The notes beneath the pieces are model-generated. The model saw only the letters and a list, made by a program, of their open reading frames with translations. It was not told where the DNA came from and did not search any database. This document shows positions 32,863 through 42,203 of a stretch of 64,000 bases of DNA, one piece after another; position 1 is the stretch's first letter; each line of letters starts with the position of its first letter. The stretch covers positions 616,475-680,474 of the forward strand of contig CEFQ01000005.1 of NCBI GenBank assembly GCA_900068845.1, given 5' to 3'. Made by a program: the position numbers and the translations under genes. This stretch comes from Enterobacter ludwigii. Lineage in GTDB: Bacteria; Pseudomonadota; Gammaproteobacteria; Enterobacterales; Enterobacteriaceae.

Positions 32863-34284
32863 GTGCCCGCCTCTGAGTTCACCTTCTTATTCCACGATTA
32901 TGAAACCTTCGGCAAAAGCCCATCGCTAGACCGTCCGGCGCAGTTTGCCGGCCTGCGTACCGATAAAGAATTCAACGCGGTAGGTGAACCGCAGGTATTT
33001 TATTGCCAACCGGCCGACGATTATCTGCCGCAGCCGGAAGCGGTAATGATCACCGGCATTACGCCGCAAACCGCCAAAGCGCGCGGCGTGACAGAAGCGG
33101 CGTTTGCCGAACGCATCCACGGCCTGTTTAGCGAGCCGCAAACCTGTGTGATTGGTTACAACAATGTGCGCTTTGATGATGAAGTGACGCGCAATATCTT
33201 CTATCGCAACTTCTTCGATCCGTACGGCTGGAGCTGGCAGAACGGCAATTCGCGCTGGGATTTGCTCGACGTGATGCGCGCTTGTTACGCGTTACGCCCG
33301 GAAGGCATTGAGTGGCCGGAAAATGACGATGGCTTCCCGAGCTTTAAGCTTGAACATCTCACCAAGGCCAATGGCGTGGCACACGAACAGGCGCACGATG
33401 CGATGTCTGACGTTTATGCCACGCTGGCGATGGCGAAACTGGTGCAAGAGAAGCAGCCGAAGCTGTTTGAGTTTCTGTTTACCCATCGCAACAAACAGAA
33501 ACTGATGACGCTGATTGATATCCCGCAGATGAAACCGCTGGTGCACGTCTCCGGCATGTTCGGCGCGGCGCGCGGTAACACCAGTTGGATTGTGCCGCTC
33601 GCCTGGCATCCGGATAATCGTAATGCATTGATTGTCGCCGATCTGGCCGGTGATATGTCGCCACTGCTGGCGCTGGAATCTGATGAACTGCGTGAACGTT
33701 TGTATACCCGTCATAGCGAGTTGGGCGATCTGCCTGCCGTGCCGATCAAGCTGGTGCATATCAATAAGTGTTCGGTGCTGGCACCCGCGAGTACGCTGCG
33801 GCCGGAAGATGCCGAGCGCCTGAACATCGATCGCCAGCAGTGCCTCGCCAACCTCAAGCTGCTGCGTGAACATGCTGAAGTGCGAGAGAAAGTGGTGGCG
33901 CTGTTTGCCGACGCCGAGCCGTTCACGCCATCGGATGATGTGGATGCCCAGCTGTATGACGGTTTCTTTAGCGATGCCGATCGTGCTGGTATGAACATTA
34001 TCCGCCAGACGCCGCCGCAGAACCTTCCGGCGCTGGATTTGACCTTCGAAGATAAGCGCATCGCTAAACTGCTGTTCCGCTATCGTGCGCGTAATTTCCC
34101 CGGCACGCTGGATGACGCCGAGCAGCAGCGCTGGCTGCAGCATCGCCGCGAAGCGCTGAATGCTGAGCGCGTGCAGGCGTTCTTGCTGGAGCTGGAATCG
34201 CTGGCGAGTTTGCACGAGGGAAATACCGAGAAGATGGCGCAGTTGAAAGCGCTGTATTTGTATGCGCAGGAGCTGGTTTCTTAG
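32863..34284 (+). CDS. sbcB: Exodeoxyribonuclease I (SbcB)
   Basis: A 473-residue 3'-5' single-strand DNA exonuclease (E. coli: 475). The DEDD catalytic residues are visible: FHDYETFG near residue 9-16, CVIGYNNVRFDDEVTRNIFYRNF near 100, and HDAMSDVYAT near 175. The C-terminal SH3-like and helical domains follow the E. coli sequence closely. The GTG start at 32863 follows AGGA seven bases upstream. The longer frame beginning at 32773 runs through the promoter and is rejected. It acts in recombination and mismatch repair and binds SSB. Confidence 0.96.
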   Translation: MPASEFTFLFHDYETFGKSPSLDRPAQFAGLRTDKEFNAVGEPQVFYCQPADDYLPQPEAVMITGITPQTAKARGVTEAAFAERIHGLFSEPQTCVIGYNNVRFDDEVTRNIFYRNFFDPYGWSWQNGNSRWDLLDVMRACYALRPEGIEWPENDDGFPSFKLEHLTKANGVAHEQAHDAMSDVYATLAMAKLVQEKQPKLFEFLFTHRNKQKLMTLIDIPQMKPLVHVSGMFGAARGNTSWIVPLAWHPDNRNALIVADLAGDMSPLLALESDELRERLYTRHSELGDLPAVPIKLVHINKCSVLAPASTLRPEDAERLNIDRQQCLANLKLLREHAEVREKVVALFADAEPFTPSDDVDAQLYDGFFSDADRAGMNIIRQTPPQNLPALDLTFEDKRIAKLLFRYRARNFPGTLDDAEQQRWLQHRREALNAERVQAFLLELESLASLHEGNTEKMAQLKALYLYAQELVS

Positions 34285-34771
34285 TCCTCTGCGCATTAGT
34301 GCCCTAACCCTGGCCCGCTCACACTGAATGGGCCGGGGCCGGGGAATAGTAGTGACCCTTTATTTATTATCGCTCGCGGATTCCCTGCTTATACCTTCTG
34401 TATTATTGAGGGTGCTGCATACGCCATTAATAAGCGTATTGGAATATTAACCTCACATAATTACGGCGGCAGGCGTGAAGTCTAAAGCGCTTAGCTATAT
34501 CGGTAAAGCCGTTTAATTTCTGTTATAAAACATTTTAGCGTTGAGTCGCATTAATTAATCGCCATATTGGAGAGTTAATCATTGCATCATACTACACTTT
34601 GATAAAACATGATTGGCATGACACAGCGTTTATGATATCCATTTTTATAAATCCTCCTTCATTGTAAAATCATCGCTGCAACCACTCTCAAATGACAATT
34701 CATGCCTAAAAATAAGCCGCACTATTATTTAAATATTCAACAAGTTTGAGACAAGTCCTTCAAGCGGAAGA
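34285..34771. other. AT-rich intergenic region upstream of the Ig-like protein gene
   Basis: Nearly 490 bases without a gene. It starts with a GGCCC/GGGCC dyad after sbcB without a T run, then becomes AT-rich. It contains the 14-base sequence ATGACACAGCGTTT (34618-34631) that recurs after the Ig-like gene at 38008-38021. I see no RNA gene or open frame of note. Confidence 0.6.
34618..34631 (+). repeat. Left copy of a 14-bp direct repeat flanking the Ig-like gene
   Basis: ATGACACAGCGTTT occurs here and, in the same orientation, at 38008-38021, where it forms the right arm of a terminator. The copies lie 3.4 kb apart on either side of the Ig-like gene. Confidence 0.7.
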
Positions 34772-34799
34772 TTGACAGCATTATAAAATAGGCTATGTG
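34772..34799 (+). promoter_or_regulatory. Candidate promoter of the Ig-like protein gene
   Basis: TTGACA (34772-34777) and TATGTG (34794-34799) are spaced by 16 bases, about 55 bases before the ATG at 34854. The -35 is perfect; the -10 is moderate. Confidence 0.5.
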
Positions 34800-34853
34800 G
34801 CACGTTGCAAAGCTACACCTTATGCATGCTCTTTTTCTGACTGGAGATATTAT

Positions 34854-37800
34854 ATGAACACCTTAGCATTCGACCCGGTGAAATACCTTTATCGCGACAC
34901 AACTCTTCCAACTATTTCCGGTACTTCTGCGGAGCGCAATCCTCTTACTAAGGTGGAAATCACCATTGGAAAAGATAAATTTTTTGCTGATTTTGACGCC
35001 AAAACCGGTAAATTTTCGTGGACAGCTCCCACGCCTCTTCCAGAGGGCCACTACAATATCGCCATCGTCATCATTGATGCAGCAGGCAACCATTCCACGC
35101 CGCTGATCAGAACCATGATCATCGATACCACTCCGCCGGAAGCGCCGGAGCTGATCAATCTTCGCGATGATGTGGGTGCAGAACAGGGCAGCTTTGATCC
35201 GGGTAAAATTACCGATGATGCGCGTCCCACCCTGACCGGCACAGCCCAGCCAGGAAGCGTGGTGTATTTGCGCGACGCGACGGGAAACAACATTGGCAGC
35301 GCCAAAGCCGATACGCTGACAGGTAAATGGGTCATTGAACCTGACAACGACCTGCCGCAGGGTGAGAACGCTCTGACGCTGGTCGCCGTCGAGGAGTTTG
35401 GTAAAGATGCCAAAGGCGATCCGATATTCCGTACCGGAACCCCATCTGATGCGTTCATCATTAACGTCGGCTCTGCTGATTTCATCACTCTGGACGGCGC
35501 AATAGATAATTCCGGAAGCTGGACCGGTGCGCTCAGCAGCGGTGCGCTGACTGACGACAGCACGCCTGCCCTGCACGGCAAAGTTAACGCCGGAGAAACC
35601 GTCACCGTTTATTTCCGTAAAGCGGGCGAAAGCAGCTGGTCTGGCAGTGCCACCGCCACCGTTACCGGCGAAAACTGGAGCTGGACGCCGTCAACCGCAT
35701 TCAATCCGTCACACTACGAGTTTCAGGCCCGCTCATCCAAAACTTCCTCAGCGGTGTTTGACCTCGACATCATCGCCGTCGGCTCAGGCGATCAGCAGAC
35801 AAAAATAACCGAAGTGTGGGACGATTTTGGTATGAGTATCGGAAAACTCAACAGCGGTGATTATACCGATGACATGTCACCGAGATTCAGTGGTCGGGCA
35901 GAATCGAACAGCCGGGTTGTGATTCAGTACACACTTAATGGCAGCCAGAACAGTGTCACCGTAGATGTAGGCCATGATGGAAAATGGAGCTGGACGCCGT
36001 CGGTTGATCTGTTGGCTGGCGACTGGAATTTCCAGATTAAGAGTGAAGGTGCAGCGGACTGGAATGACAGTTTCGACCTGCATATTTACCCATCACCTGC
36101 TGTTGCCACCACCATTACGCAGGTTTTTGATGATGTAGGCGTCCCCGGCCCGGTGAGTAATAACGGCACCACGGATGACAGCACCCCTACCTTATCCGGT
36201 CGCTCTGAAGCGGGACGCTTTGTCCTTATTTACGACGGCAACACACTGCTGGGCTCCACGCAGACAAGCAGTAATGGTGACTGGAGTTTCACGCCGACGG
36301 CGCTGGGCGACGGACACCATAACTTCTGGGCCGTGCAGCGTGACTATTCCGGCGTGTCAAATAAATGGCAGATCGAAATCGATACTTCCGGTTTGGGTCC
36401 GGATAAACCAAGCATTACAGGATTGTTCGAGCACCAAGCAAGTGGCGCATACGACAAGTTTGCTAATGGCGGCATTATTGATGATGGCAGCGTAAAGGTT
36501 GAAGGCACAGGCCGCGCGCTGAGCGTTATTAATATTTACGATGGCACAACGTTAATTGGCAGCACCACGGCAGGTACCGACGGTAAATGGTCATATCTGC
36601 ACGACAGTAATTATTCTTCAGGTTTCCACAGTATCACCGCAAGAGAAGTAAAATCAGCAGGAGTCAGCGACCCTTCAAATGAAGCCAGGTTTACTTTGGT
36701 GGGTACTGGAAAACTGGGTGAAGGCTTTTATGTTAACAACTTCCATGATGACGCAATCATCATTGGAGCAGGAAGGCAATTTCAATCAGGATACACTTTC
36801 AGGGCACCAGAAGGTGGCCCCTTAAAATTAGTGTCCGGTATGGTATTCTCTAAAAACCATACTTTAGTTAAAAATGAGTTAGGTGCCCTTAAGTTATGGG
36901 GTGGCGATGATAATTCTATACATAAAGTTATTTTTGATACCCCCGCTGCTACTGATTTTTATATGACAATTGCTGGGCTTTCAAACAATGGTTTTGCTAG
37001 TTTAGATTATTACAGCACCACAGGTAAATATTTGGGGTCCTCGGATTTCTTTAAGAAAGGGGGTGTATCAATAGATGGGGATTTGTTTTCATCAGGTTTT
37101 GTAGCGCCACAAGGAGAATTAATTGGTCAAGTAAAAATTTCTTACAGAGATAAAGGTGGGATTGCTATTCAAGGCATTAATACTGGCATGTCCAGTCTCT
37201 CACAAAAAGGTAGCGTATATTTTGACCTTAACATTCCTGACGGAAATGTATTTAGTACGGGTGCAGGACAGAATAATTTTCGAGTTCTAAACGGAGTGGC
37301 TTATTTTCAAAGCGGAAAGATGAAAATTTCATCTAATACTGATTTATTTAGCTTTACTGTAGGTCAGACCTCTGACATCCAATTTAGTACGGAAACTGCT
37401 GTCGGCGTTATTTTTTATGATGCCTATGACAATAGATTGCATTATGGTAGTTACAATGGCTATGTAAATTATACTGCACCTGCTGGTCTGCAAATTTATC
37501 GTGTTGAGATCGAAAACTATGGTCGAAGTAATATCCTGATTGATAACGTTATCTGGGGAAATAACCCAGGAAACCCCGATTACGGCTACGACAGTAACAG
37601 CGCCAACATCGCTGCCCATGATGACAGCAAAGTTGAGTTAAATGGCCTTGTCGAAACCAAAGCGATTATTGACCTGCAAGATGGTGAAAGCACCACCAAA
37701 GTTATCACCGTGGAAGATTTGCTGACTTATGGCGAGGAAGGTCTTTTCACTGAAGTTGATGCCAGGCAACTGATGATTCAGGGCGATAAAAATGATGTTA

Positions 37801-37961
37801 TTCAACTGAACGATATTATGCCGGAAGGTGACGATGTCGAGCAGTGGACGCATCAAAAAGGCACCATTACCGTTGCGGGCGTAAAATATGAAGTTTATAG
37901 CCACAATGGTGTGAATGCAGAGCTGCTGGTGCAGTCAGATGTTAAAGTTGAAATCATCTGA
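34854..37961 (+). CDS. Ig-like repeat surface-type protein with AT-rich internal module
   Basis: A 1035-residue protein, start chosen at 34854 behind GGAG. The first 620 residues are tandem bacterial Ig-like domains of about 100 residues. Each has a TDD(S)xPTLxGxA motif, a GSVVxxY-type strand and a WSWTPxxxL-x-GxxxF ending. Linkers read DDVGxxxG, and DTTPPEAP occurs once. Residues about 623-903 are a different, AT-rich, beta-rich module, perhaps lectin-like. The last 90 residues (VEDLLTYGEEGLFTEVDARQ onward) resemble the C-terminal end module of very large Ig-repeat adhesins of Erwinia and Pantoea. No signal peptide is present, so export by type I secretion or non-function are both open. No secretion genes are adjacent. 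It is a single-gene unit with its own terminator. Role in adhesion is an inference. Confidence 0.8.
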   Translation: MNTLAFDPVKYLYRDTTLPTISGTSAERNPLTKVEITIGKDKFFADFDAKTGKFSWTAPTPLPEGHYNIAIVIIDAAGNHSTPLIRTMIIDTTPPEAPELINLRDDVGAEQGSFDPGKITDDARPTLTGTAQPGSVVYLRDATGNNIGSAKADTLTGKWVIEPDNDLPQGENALTLVAVEEFGKDAKGDPIFRTGTPSDAFIINVGSADFITLDGAIDNSGSWTGALSSGALTDDSTPALHGKVNAGETVTVYFRKAGESSWSGSATATVTGENWSWTPSTAFNPSHYEFQARSSKTSSAVFDLDIIAVGSGDQQTKITEVWDDFGMSIGKLNSGDYTDDMSPRFSGRAESNSRVVIQYTLNGSQNSVTVDVGHDGKWSWTPSVDLLAGDWNFQIKSEGAADWNDSFDLHIYPSPAVATTITQVFDDVGVPGPVSNNGTTDDSTPTLSGRSEAGRFVLIYDGNTLLGSTQTSSNGDWSFTPTALGDGHHNFWAVQRDYSGVSNKWQIEIDTSGLGPDKPSITGLFEHQASGAYDKFANGGIIDDGSVKVEGTGRALSVINIYDGTTLIGSTTAGTDGKWSYLHDSNYSSGFHSITAREVKSAGVSDPSNEARFTLVGTGKLGEGFYVNNFHDDAIIIGAGRQFQSGYTFRAPEGGPLKLVSGMVFSKNHTLVKNELGALKLWGGDDNSIHKVIFDTPAATDFYMTIAGLSNNGFASLDYYSTTGKYLGSSDFFKKGGVSIDGDLFSSGFVAPQGELIGQVKISYRDKGGIAIQGINTGMSSLSQKGSVYFDLNIPDGNVFSTGAGQNNFRVLNGVAYFQSGKMKISSNTDLFSFTVGQTSDIQFSTETAVGVIFYDAYDNRLHYGSYNGYVNYTAPAGLQIYRVEIENYGRSNILIDNVIWGNNPGNPDYGYDSNSANIAAHDDSKVELNGLVETKAIIDLQDGESTTKVITVEDLLTYGEEGLFTEVDARQLMIQGDKNDVIQLNDIMPEGDDVEQWTHQKGTITVAGVKYEVYSHNGVNAELLVQSDVKVEII

Positions 37962-37984
37962 TTTGCTCTGAAGTAACGTGAATT

Positions 37985-38027
37985 AACGCTGTGTCATTTT
38001 TTAATTAATGACACAGCGTTTTTATTT
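37985..38027 (+). terminator. Terminator of the Ig-like protein gene
   Basis: AACGCTGTGTCAT (37985-37997) pairs with ATGACACAGCGTT (38008-38020), 13 perfect pairs, followed by TTTATTT. On the other strand it faces the transporter gene at 38072 and may serve both. Confidence 0.93.
38008..38021 (+). repeat. Right copy of the 14-bp direct repeat flanking the Ig-like gene
   Basis: ATGACACAGCGTTT, identical to 34618-34631. This copy is the right arm of the terminator hairpin. The left copy has no pairing arm beside it. Confidence 0.7.
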
Positions 38028-38071
38028 CAATCCCGAATATCACAATTGATGCACGGAATTAACCACGTTAT

Positions 38072-39424
38072 TTAAATCATGCCCCAAACCAACCACGTCA
38101 GCGCAAAGCCGCTTAATCCCATAATCGTGGTCAATACCGTCCAGGTTTTCAAACCGTCGGCGACTGACAAGCCCAAGTAGCGCGTCACCACCCAGAAACC
38201 GGCGTCATTAACGTGCGACAAACCTAAGCCGCCGAAGCAAGCCGCCAGCGTCACCAGCACGCGCTGCATCTCCGTCACATCACCCACCGCCTGGCTCAGC
38301 AAACCGCTGGTGGTGAGAATCGCGACCGTTGCCGATCCCTGCGAGGCACGCAGCGCCAGCGACAGGATAAACGCAGCGGGTAGCAAAGGAAGGTGCAAGG
38401 TTTCCAGCGTTAATGCCAGCGCTTTGCCCACGCCCGATTCAACCAACACTTTACCGAAGGCACCGCCCGCGCCCGCCACCAGAATCACGCTGGCGGAACT
38501 GGGAATCGCACGGCCGGTCAGATCTTCCAGCTTCTCCTTGCTCCAGCCGCGGCGCACGCCCAGCAGCCATGCCGCCAAACCCAGCGCAATCAGCAACGCA
38601 ATCGCCGGTGTGCCAATCACCGTCATCACCGAGCGCAGCGTGCTGCCTTCAGCCAGCGTAGTGTGCGCCACGGTTCCCATCACGATCAGCAGAATCGGTA
38701 CCACAATCAGACCGGTGATGGTGAGTGCACCCGGTGGTGACGCGTCGTTTTTCGGCGTGCCTTCCGGTTTCGCCAGCTGCAATTGCTCCAGCACATCCAC
38801 CGAAAGATGATACTGACGCAGGTTCATCGCTTTGGCGACGAAGTAACCGACGATTCCGACCGGGATTGAAATCAGGATGCCAAGCATCATCAGCCAGCCC
38901 ATATCGGTATGCAGAATACCGGCGGCTGCGGCTGCGCCCGGATGGGTTGGCAACGCCACGTGTACCGTCAGCATCACCCCCGCCATTGGCAGGCCAAACT
39001 TCAGCGGTGACACGCGCGCCACTTTGGTGAAGCCGTAAATCAGCGGAATCACGATAATGAAACCGACTTCGAAGAACACCGGAATGCCGAGGATAAAGGC
39101 GGCCATGGTGAGCGCCGCCACGGTGCGCTTAATGCCCAGCGATTTGCTGAAGCGCTGCGCCAGCGACTCTGCGCCGCCCGAAGCTTCAATGACTGCGCCC
39201 AGCATCGCCCCCAACACGATGATAATAGTGATGTGCCCCAGCAAATTGCCCATCCCGCTAAAGATGGTTTCCATGATTTTATCCGCTGGGATGCCGGTAG
39301 CAATCGCCACCAGCAGGCTAACAATCAGCAGCGCCACGAAGGGGTGAACTTTGGTTTTAATCACCAGCAACAGCAAGATCACGATGCTGGCGGTAGCGAT
39401 AGCTAACAACAACGCGGTTGACAT
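38072..39424 (-). CDS. ygbN: GntP family sugar-acid transporter (YgbN-like)
   Basis: A 450-residue inner-membrane permease with about 12 hydrophobic helices, of the gluconate:proton symporter family (E. coli YgbN 454). Family segments: FVALLIVSLLVAIATGIP, EASGGAESLAQRFSKSLG, GIPVFFEVGFIIVIPL, HPGAAAAAGILHTDMG and LRASQGSATVAILTT, ending with GLSHVNDAGFWVVTRYLG. As last gene of the threonate cluster it probably imports a four-carbon sugar acid such as threonate or erythronate. A strong hairpin (39496-39529) separates it from otnI. Confidence 0.9.
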   Translation of the reverse strand: MSTALLLAIATASIVILLLLVIKTKVHPFVALLIVSLLVAIATGIPADKIMETIFSGMGNLLGHITIIIVLGAMLGAVIEASGGAESLAQRFSKSLGIKRTVAALTMAAFILGIPVFFEVGFIIVIPLIYGFTKVARVSPLKFGLPMAGVMLTVHVALPTHPGAAAAAGILHTDMGWLMMLGILISIPVGIVGYFVAKAMNLRQYHLSVDVLEQLQLAKPEGTPKNDASPPGALTITGLIVVPILLIVMGTVAHTTLAEGSTLRSVMTVIGTPAIALLIALGLAAWLLGVRRGWSKEKLEDLTGRAIPSSASVILVAGAGGAFGKVLVESGVGKALALTLETLHLPLLPAAFILSLALRASQGSATVAILTTSGLLSQAVGDVTEMQRVLVTLAACFGGLGLSHVNDAGFWVVTRYLGLSVADGLKTWTVLTTIMGLSGFALTWLVWGMI

Positions 39425-39495
39425 GATAATCCTCTATTTTATAAGTATTTTTTGGGTACAGTTTTCTCTGGCATTGACAGATTCAGGCATGACTT

Positions 39496-39529
39496 TTCCA
39501 GCACAGTGCTGCTACGCACTGTGCTGGAA
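39496..39529. other. Perfect 13-bp dyad between otnI and the transporter gene
   Basis: TTCCAGCACAGTG, an eight-base loop and CACTGTGCTGGAA. Neither strand has a T run after the stem, so it is more likely an mRNA stability or processing element than a terminator. It could set a lower or separate level for the transporter compared with the enzymes. Confidence 0.6.
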
Positions 39530-39539
39530 GGGTATTGAT

Positions 39540-40319
39540 TTACTTAGCGTATGGCGCGAACCAGCCGAGACCGGGTTCGGTGCGGCCGCGCGGGAAATAT
39601 TCACATCCCACCCAACCGTCGTAACCCACTTCATCCAGCAGATTAAACAGATACGAATAGTTAACTTCGCCTTCGTCCGGCTCGTGGCGATGTGGTGCCG
39701 ACGCGATCTGGACGTGGCGATAACGGCCCGCATATTCACGGATCAGATGCGTCAGATTGCCGTCCACCAACTGCGCATGGAAAAGATCGAGCTGGGTAAA
39801 TACGTTCGGACGATCGATGCGTTCCATCATCGCCAGCGTCTGGTACTGACTTGAATAGAGATAATTTGGCTTGGTGACCGGATTTAGCGCTTCCAGCAGC
39901 AGGCGAATGCCGTGCGGCGCAAAACGCTCAGCGGCATAGTGCATATTTTGCACGAATGTCGCTTCATATTCTGCACGATTGGCACCGTTCGGCACGGTGG
40001 CCGCCATGATGTGCACCTGCTTACAATTCAATGCCAACGCATACTCCAGCGCGCGATCGATATCGGCGCGCGCTTCCTCTTCACGGCCGGGAATGGCAGA
40101 AACGCCCCATTCACCCGCTTGCACATTGCCAGCCGCGGTGTTGAACAACACCAGCTCCAACTGATGTTTCTCCAGCTCGGCTTTGATCACCTCGGCTGGA
40201 TAGTCATAAGGGAATAAGAACTCGACGCCGCGAAAACCGGCGTTAGCCGCGGCGGCAAAGCGTCCAACAAACGGCAGTTCACCGAACTGCGTGGATAAAT
40301 TGGCTGCAAACTTAGGCAT
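39540..40319 (-). CDS. otnI: 2-oxo-tetronate isomerase OtnI (YgbM)
   Basis: A 259-residue TIM-barrel sugar isomerase of the hydroxypyruvate-isomerase-like group (E. coli YgbM 258). Start [21 protein letters not shown]. Metal-site residues are suggested by LLLEALNP (Glu), QLDLFHAQ (Asp/His), [17 protein letters not shown] and [11 protein letters not shown]. In the characterised pathway it converts 2-oxo- to 3-oxo-tetronate. It begins inside the stop of otnC (TAATG), so translation is coupled. Confidence 0.92.
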   Translation of the reverse strand: MPKFAANLSTQFGELPFVGRFAAAANAGFRGVEFLFPYDYPAEVIKAELEKHQLELVLFNTAAGNVQAGEWGVSAIPGREEEARADIDRALEYALALNCKQVHIMAATVPNGANRAEYEATFVQNMHYAAERFAPHGIRLLLEALNPVTKPNYLYSSQYQTLAMMERIDRPNVFTQLDLFHAQLVDGNLTHLIREYAGRYRHVQIASAPHRHEPDEGEVNYSYLFNLLDEVGYDGWVGCEYFPRGRTEPGLGWFAPYAK

Positions 40320-40945
40320 TAGAAACTCCTCAATTCCGCCACTTCGCTATCGGTCAGATAACGAATCGAGCGGTCGCCGAGCGTGAACATCAGACGCGCG
40401 GTCTCTTCCAGTTCTTCAGTGTTATTGGCGGCTTCGCGCAGGGATTTACCCACCACTACCGGGCCGTGATTGGCCAACAGGAAGGCGCTGTAGCGCGAGG
40501 CCAGATTGGCCAGATCGTCAGCTAAACGCTGATCGCCCGGCTTGTAATACGGCACTACCGGTACATCACCGACGCGCATCACCACGTAGGGCGTGAACGG
40601 CCGGATACAGTTTTCGCTATCGAGATCGTTGAGGCAGGAGAGCGCCGTCAGATAGTGGCTGTGCAGGTGCACCACCGCTTTGCACTCGGGATTATTCAGG
40701 TAGAGCGCGCGGTGAAAAGCGACCTCTTTCGATGGCTTATCGCCGGAGATCCATTCGCCTTGTAGCGTCACTTTTGCCAGGCGATCGGCCTGCAGTTCGC
40801 CGAGGCACGATCCGGTTGGCGTCGCCAGCACGTTGCCATCTTCCAGCAGCAGCGACAGGTTGCCTGCCGAACCGGTGGCGTAACCGCGCTGAAAGAAGGA
40901 GGCGCCAAGCTGCACCATTTCTTCGCGTGCTTGTTGTTCGGTCAT
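40319..40945 (-). CDS. otnC: 3-oxo-tetronate 4-phosphate decarboxylase OtnC (YgbL)
   Basis: A 208-residue class II aldolase/adducin-family enzyme (E. coli YgbL 212). Zinc ligands are in [14 protein letters not shown] (two His, near residue 93-95) and a later [10 protein letters not shown] (His near 155). The N-terminal [20 protein letters not shown] loop ([10 protein letters not shown]) binds phosphate. It decarboxylates 3-oxo-tetronate 4-phosphate to dihydroxyacetone phosphate. Its start overlaps the otnK stop by ATGA. Confidence 0.92.
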   Translation of the reverse strand: MTEQQAREEMVQLGASFFQRGYATGSAGNLSLLLEDGNVLATPTGSCLGELQADRLAKVTLQGEWISGDKPSKEVAFHRALYLNNPECKAVVHLHSHYLTALSCLNDLDSENCIRPFTPYVVMRVGDVPVVPYYKPGDQRLADDLANLASRYSAFLLANHGPVVVGKSLREAANNTEELEETARLMFTLGDRSIRYLTDSEVAELRSF

Positions 40946-42201
40946 GCTGAAAACTCCGTTTGTGCGCGAGCAAAGAACTGTTCATCGCCAAAGTTGCCGG
41001 ATTTCAATGCCAACGACAGCGGCTGATGGATATCGCGCACCCACGGTACGCCCGGCGAAATCATCGGTCCGATGTGGAATGCAGTGACGCCGAGGCTTTG
41101 TGCCACCACACCCGAGGTTTCGCCGCCTGCCACGATAAAGCGCTGCCAGCCGCGAACTTTCAGTTCACGCGTAACCGCGGCAAATAGCTGCTCAACGGCT
41201 TCGCTGCTGCGCGCCGCGCCAAACTGCTGCTGAATGGCCTGCAGCTGCTGCGCATCGGCAGTAGCGAACAATAAAGGAGCCAGCGCAGGTTGACGATGCG
41301 CTTCGACCCAATTGCAGAGTTCCTGTGCATAGCTTTCGGCATCGTCAAGGCAACGCTCCACGCGCACTTCATGCGATGGCGCGTGCTGGCGATACGCCTC
41401 AACCTGACGATTGGTCATTTGCGAACAGGAACCGGAGATTACCACCGCACGGTCGCCTTGCGGACGACCCGCCTGCTCGGCATCGCTGTTCTGCTGCTGC
41501 GTTGCCCAGGCGCGGGCAATCCCGATCGCCAATCCTGAACCGCCGGTGACCAGACGCGTCTCTTTCAACGCTTCGCCCTGCGTCAGCAGATGCTGCTCGT
41601 GCAGCGCATCCAATACCACATAGTTAATGCCCTGTGTTTTCAAGGCATCCAGCTGCGCTCGCACCACCTCGGCACCTTGATCCAGCTGCGCCGCGTTGAT
41701 CACCGCCGCCTGACCTTTGGCCTGACGCGTCATCAAACGCACCAGATTGCTGTCGGTCATTGGCGTGACCGGATGATGGCGCATACCCGATTCAGACAGC
41801 AGCTGATCGGCAACAAACAGATAGCCCTGATACACCGTACGCCCGTTAACGGGTAGCGACGGCGAAATCACCGTTTGCGTTTCGCCTAATGCCGCCAGCA
41901 GCGCATCGGTCACCGGACCGATATTGCCTTGCTCGGTGCTGTCGAAGGTCGAGCAATATTTGAAGTAGAAACGATCACAGCCCTGCTGCTGTAGCCACGC
42001 CAGCGCCGCCAATGATTGCTCAATCGCCTGCTGAGGCGGACAAGAACGCGACTTCAGGCTGATCACAATGGCCTGCGCGCGCAGTGCGTCGTGCGCATCG
42101 GGCACGCCGTTGAACTGAATAGTCGGCAGACCGTTCTGCACCAGGAAACTGGCAATGTCAGTGGCTCCGGTAAAATCGTCTGCAATAACGCCTAAACGCA
42201 T
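40942..42201 (-). CDS. otnK: 3-oxo-tetronate kinase OtnK (YgbK, DUF1537 family)
   Basis: A 419-residue four-carbon acid sugar kinase. The N-terminal substrate domain starts MRLGVIADDFTGATDIASFLV, the family hallmark. FKYCSTFDSTEQGNIGPV and GRTVYQGYLFV follow. The C-terminal ATP domain has GGSGLAIG and FIVAGGETSGVVAQSLGV. It phosphorylates 3-oxo-tetronate at C4 with ATP. It sits two bases after ltnD and overlaps otnC. Confidence 0.92.
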   Translation of the reverse strand: MRLGVIADDFTGATDIASFLVQNGLPTIQFNGVPDAHDALRAQAIVISLKSRSCPPQQAIEQSLAALAWLQQQGCDRFYFKYCSTFDSTEQGNIGPVTDALLAALGETQTVISPSLPVNGRTVYQGYLFVADQLLSESGMRHHPVTPMTDSNLVRLMTRQAKGQAAVINAAQLDQGAEVVRAQLDALKTQGINYVVLDALHEQHLLTQGEALKETRLVTGGSGLAIGIARAWATQQQNSDAEQAGRPQGDRAVVISGSCSQMTNRQVEAYRQHAPSHEVRVERCLDDAESYAQELCNWVEAHRQPALAPLLFATADAQQLQAIQQQFGAARSSEAVEQLFAAVTRELKVRGWQRFIVAGGETSGVVAQSLGVTAFHIGPMISPGVPWVRDIHQPLSLALKSGNFGDEQFFARAQTEFSA

Positions 42202-42203
42202 GA

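Noticed and set aside
33292..34296. 334-codon open frame opposite sbcB
   Set aside because: It is a shadow of the well-supported sbcB frame and shows no domain of its own.
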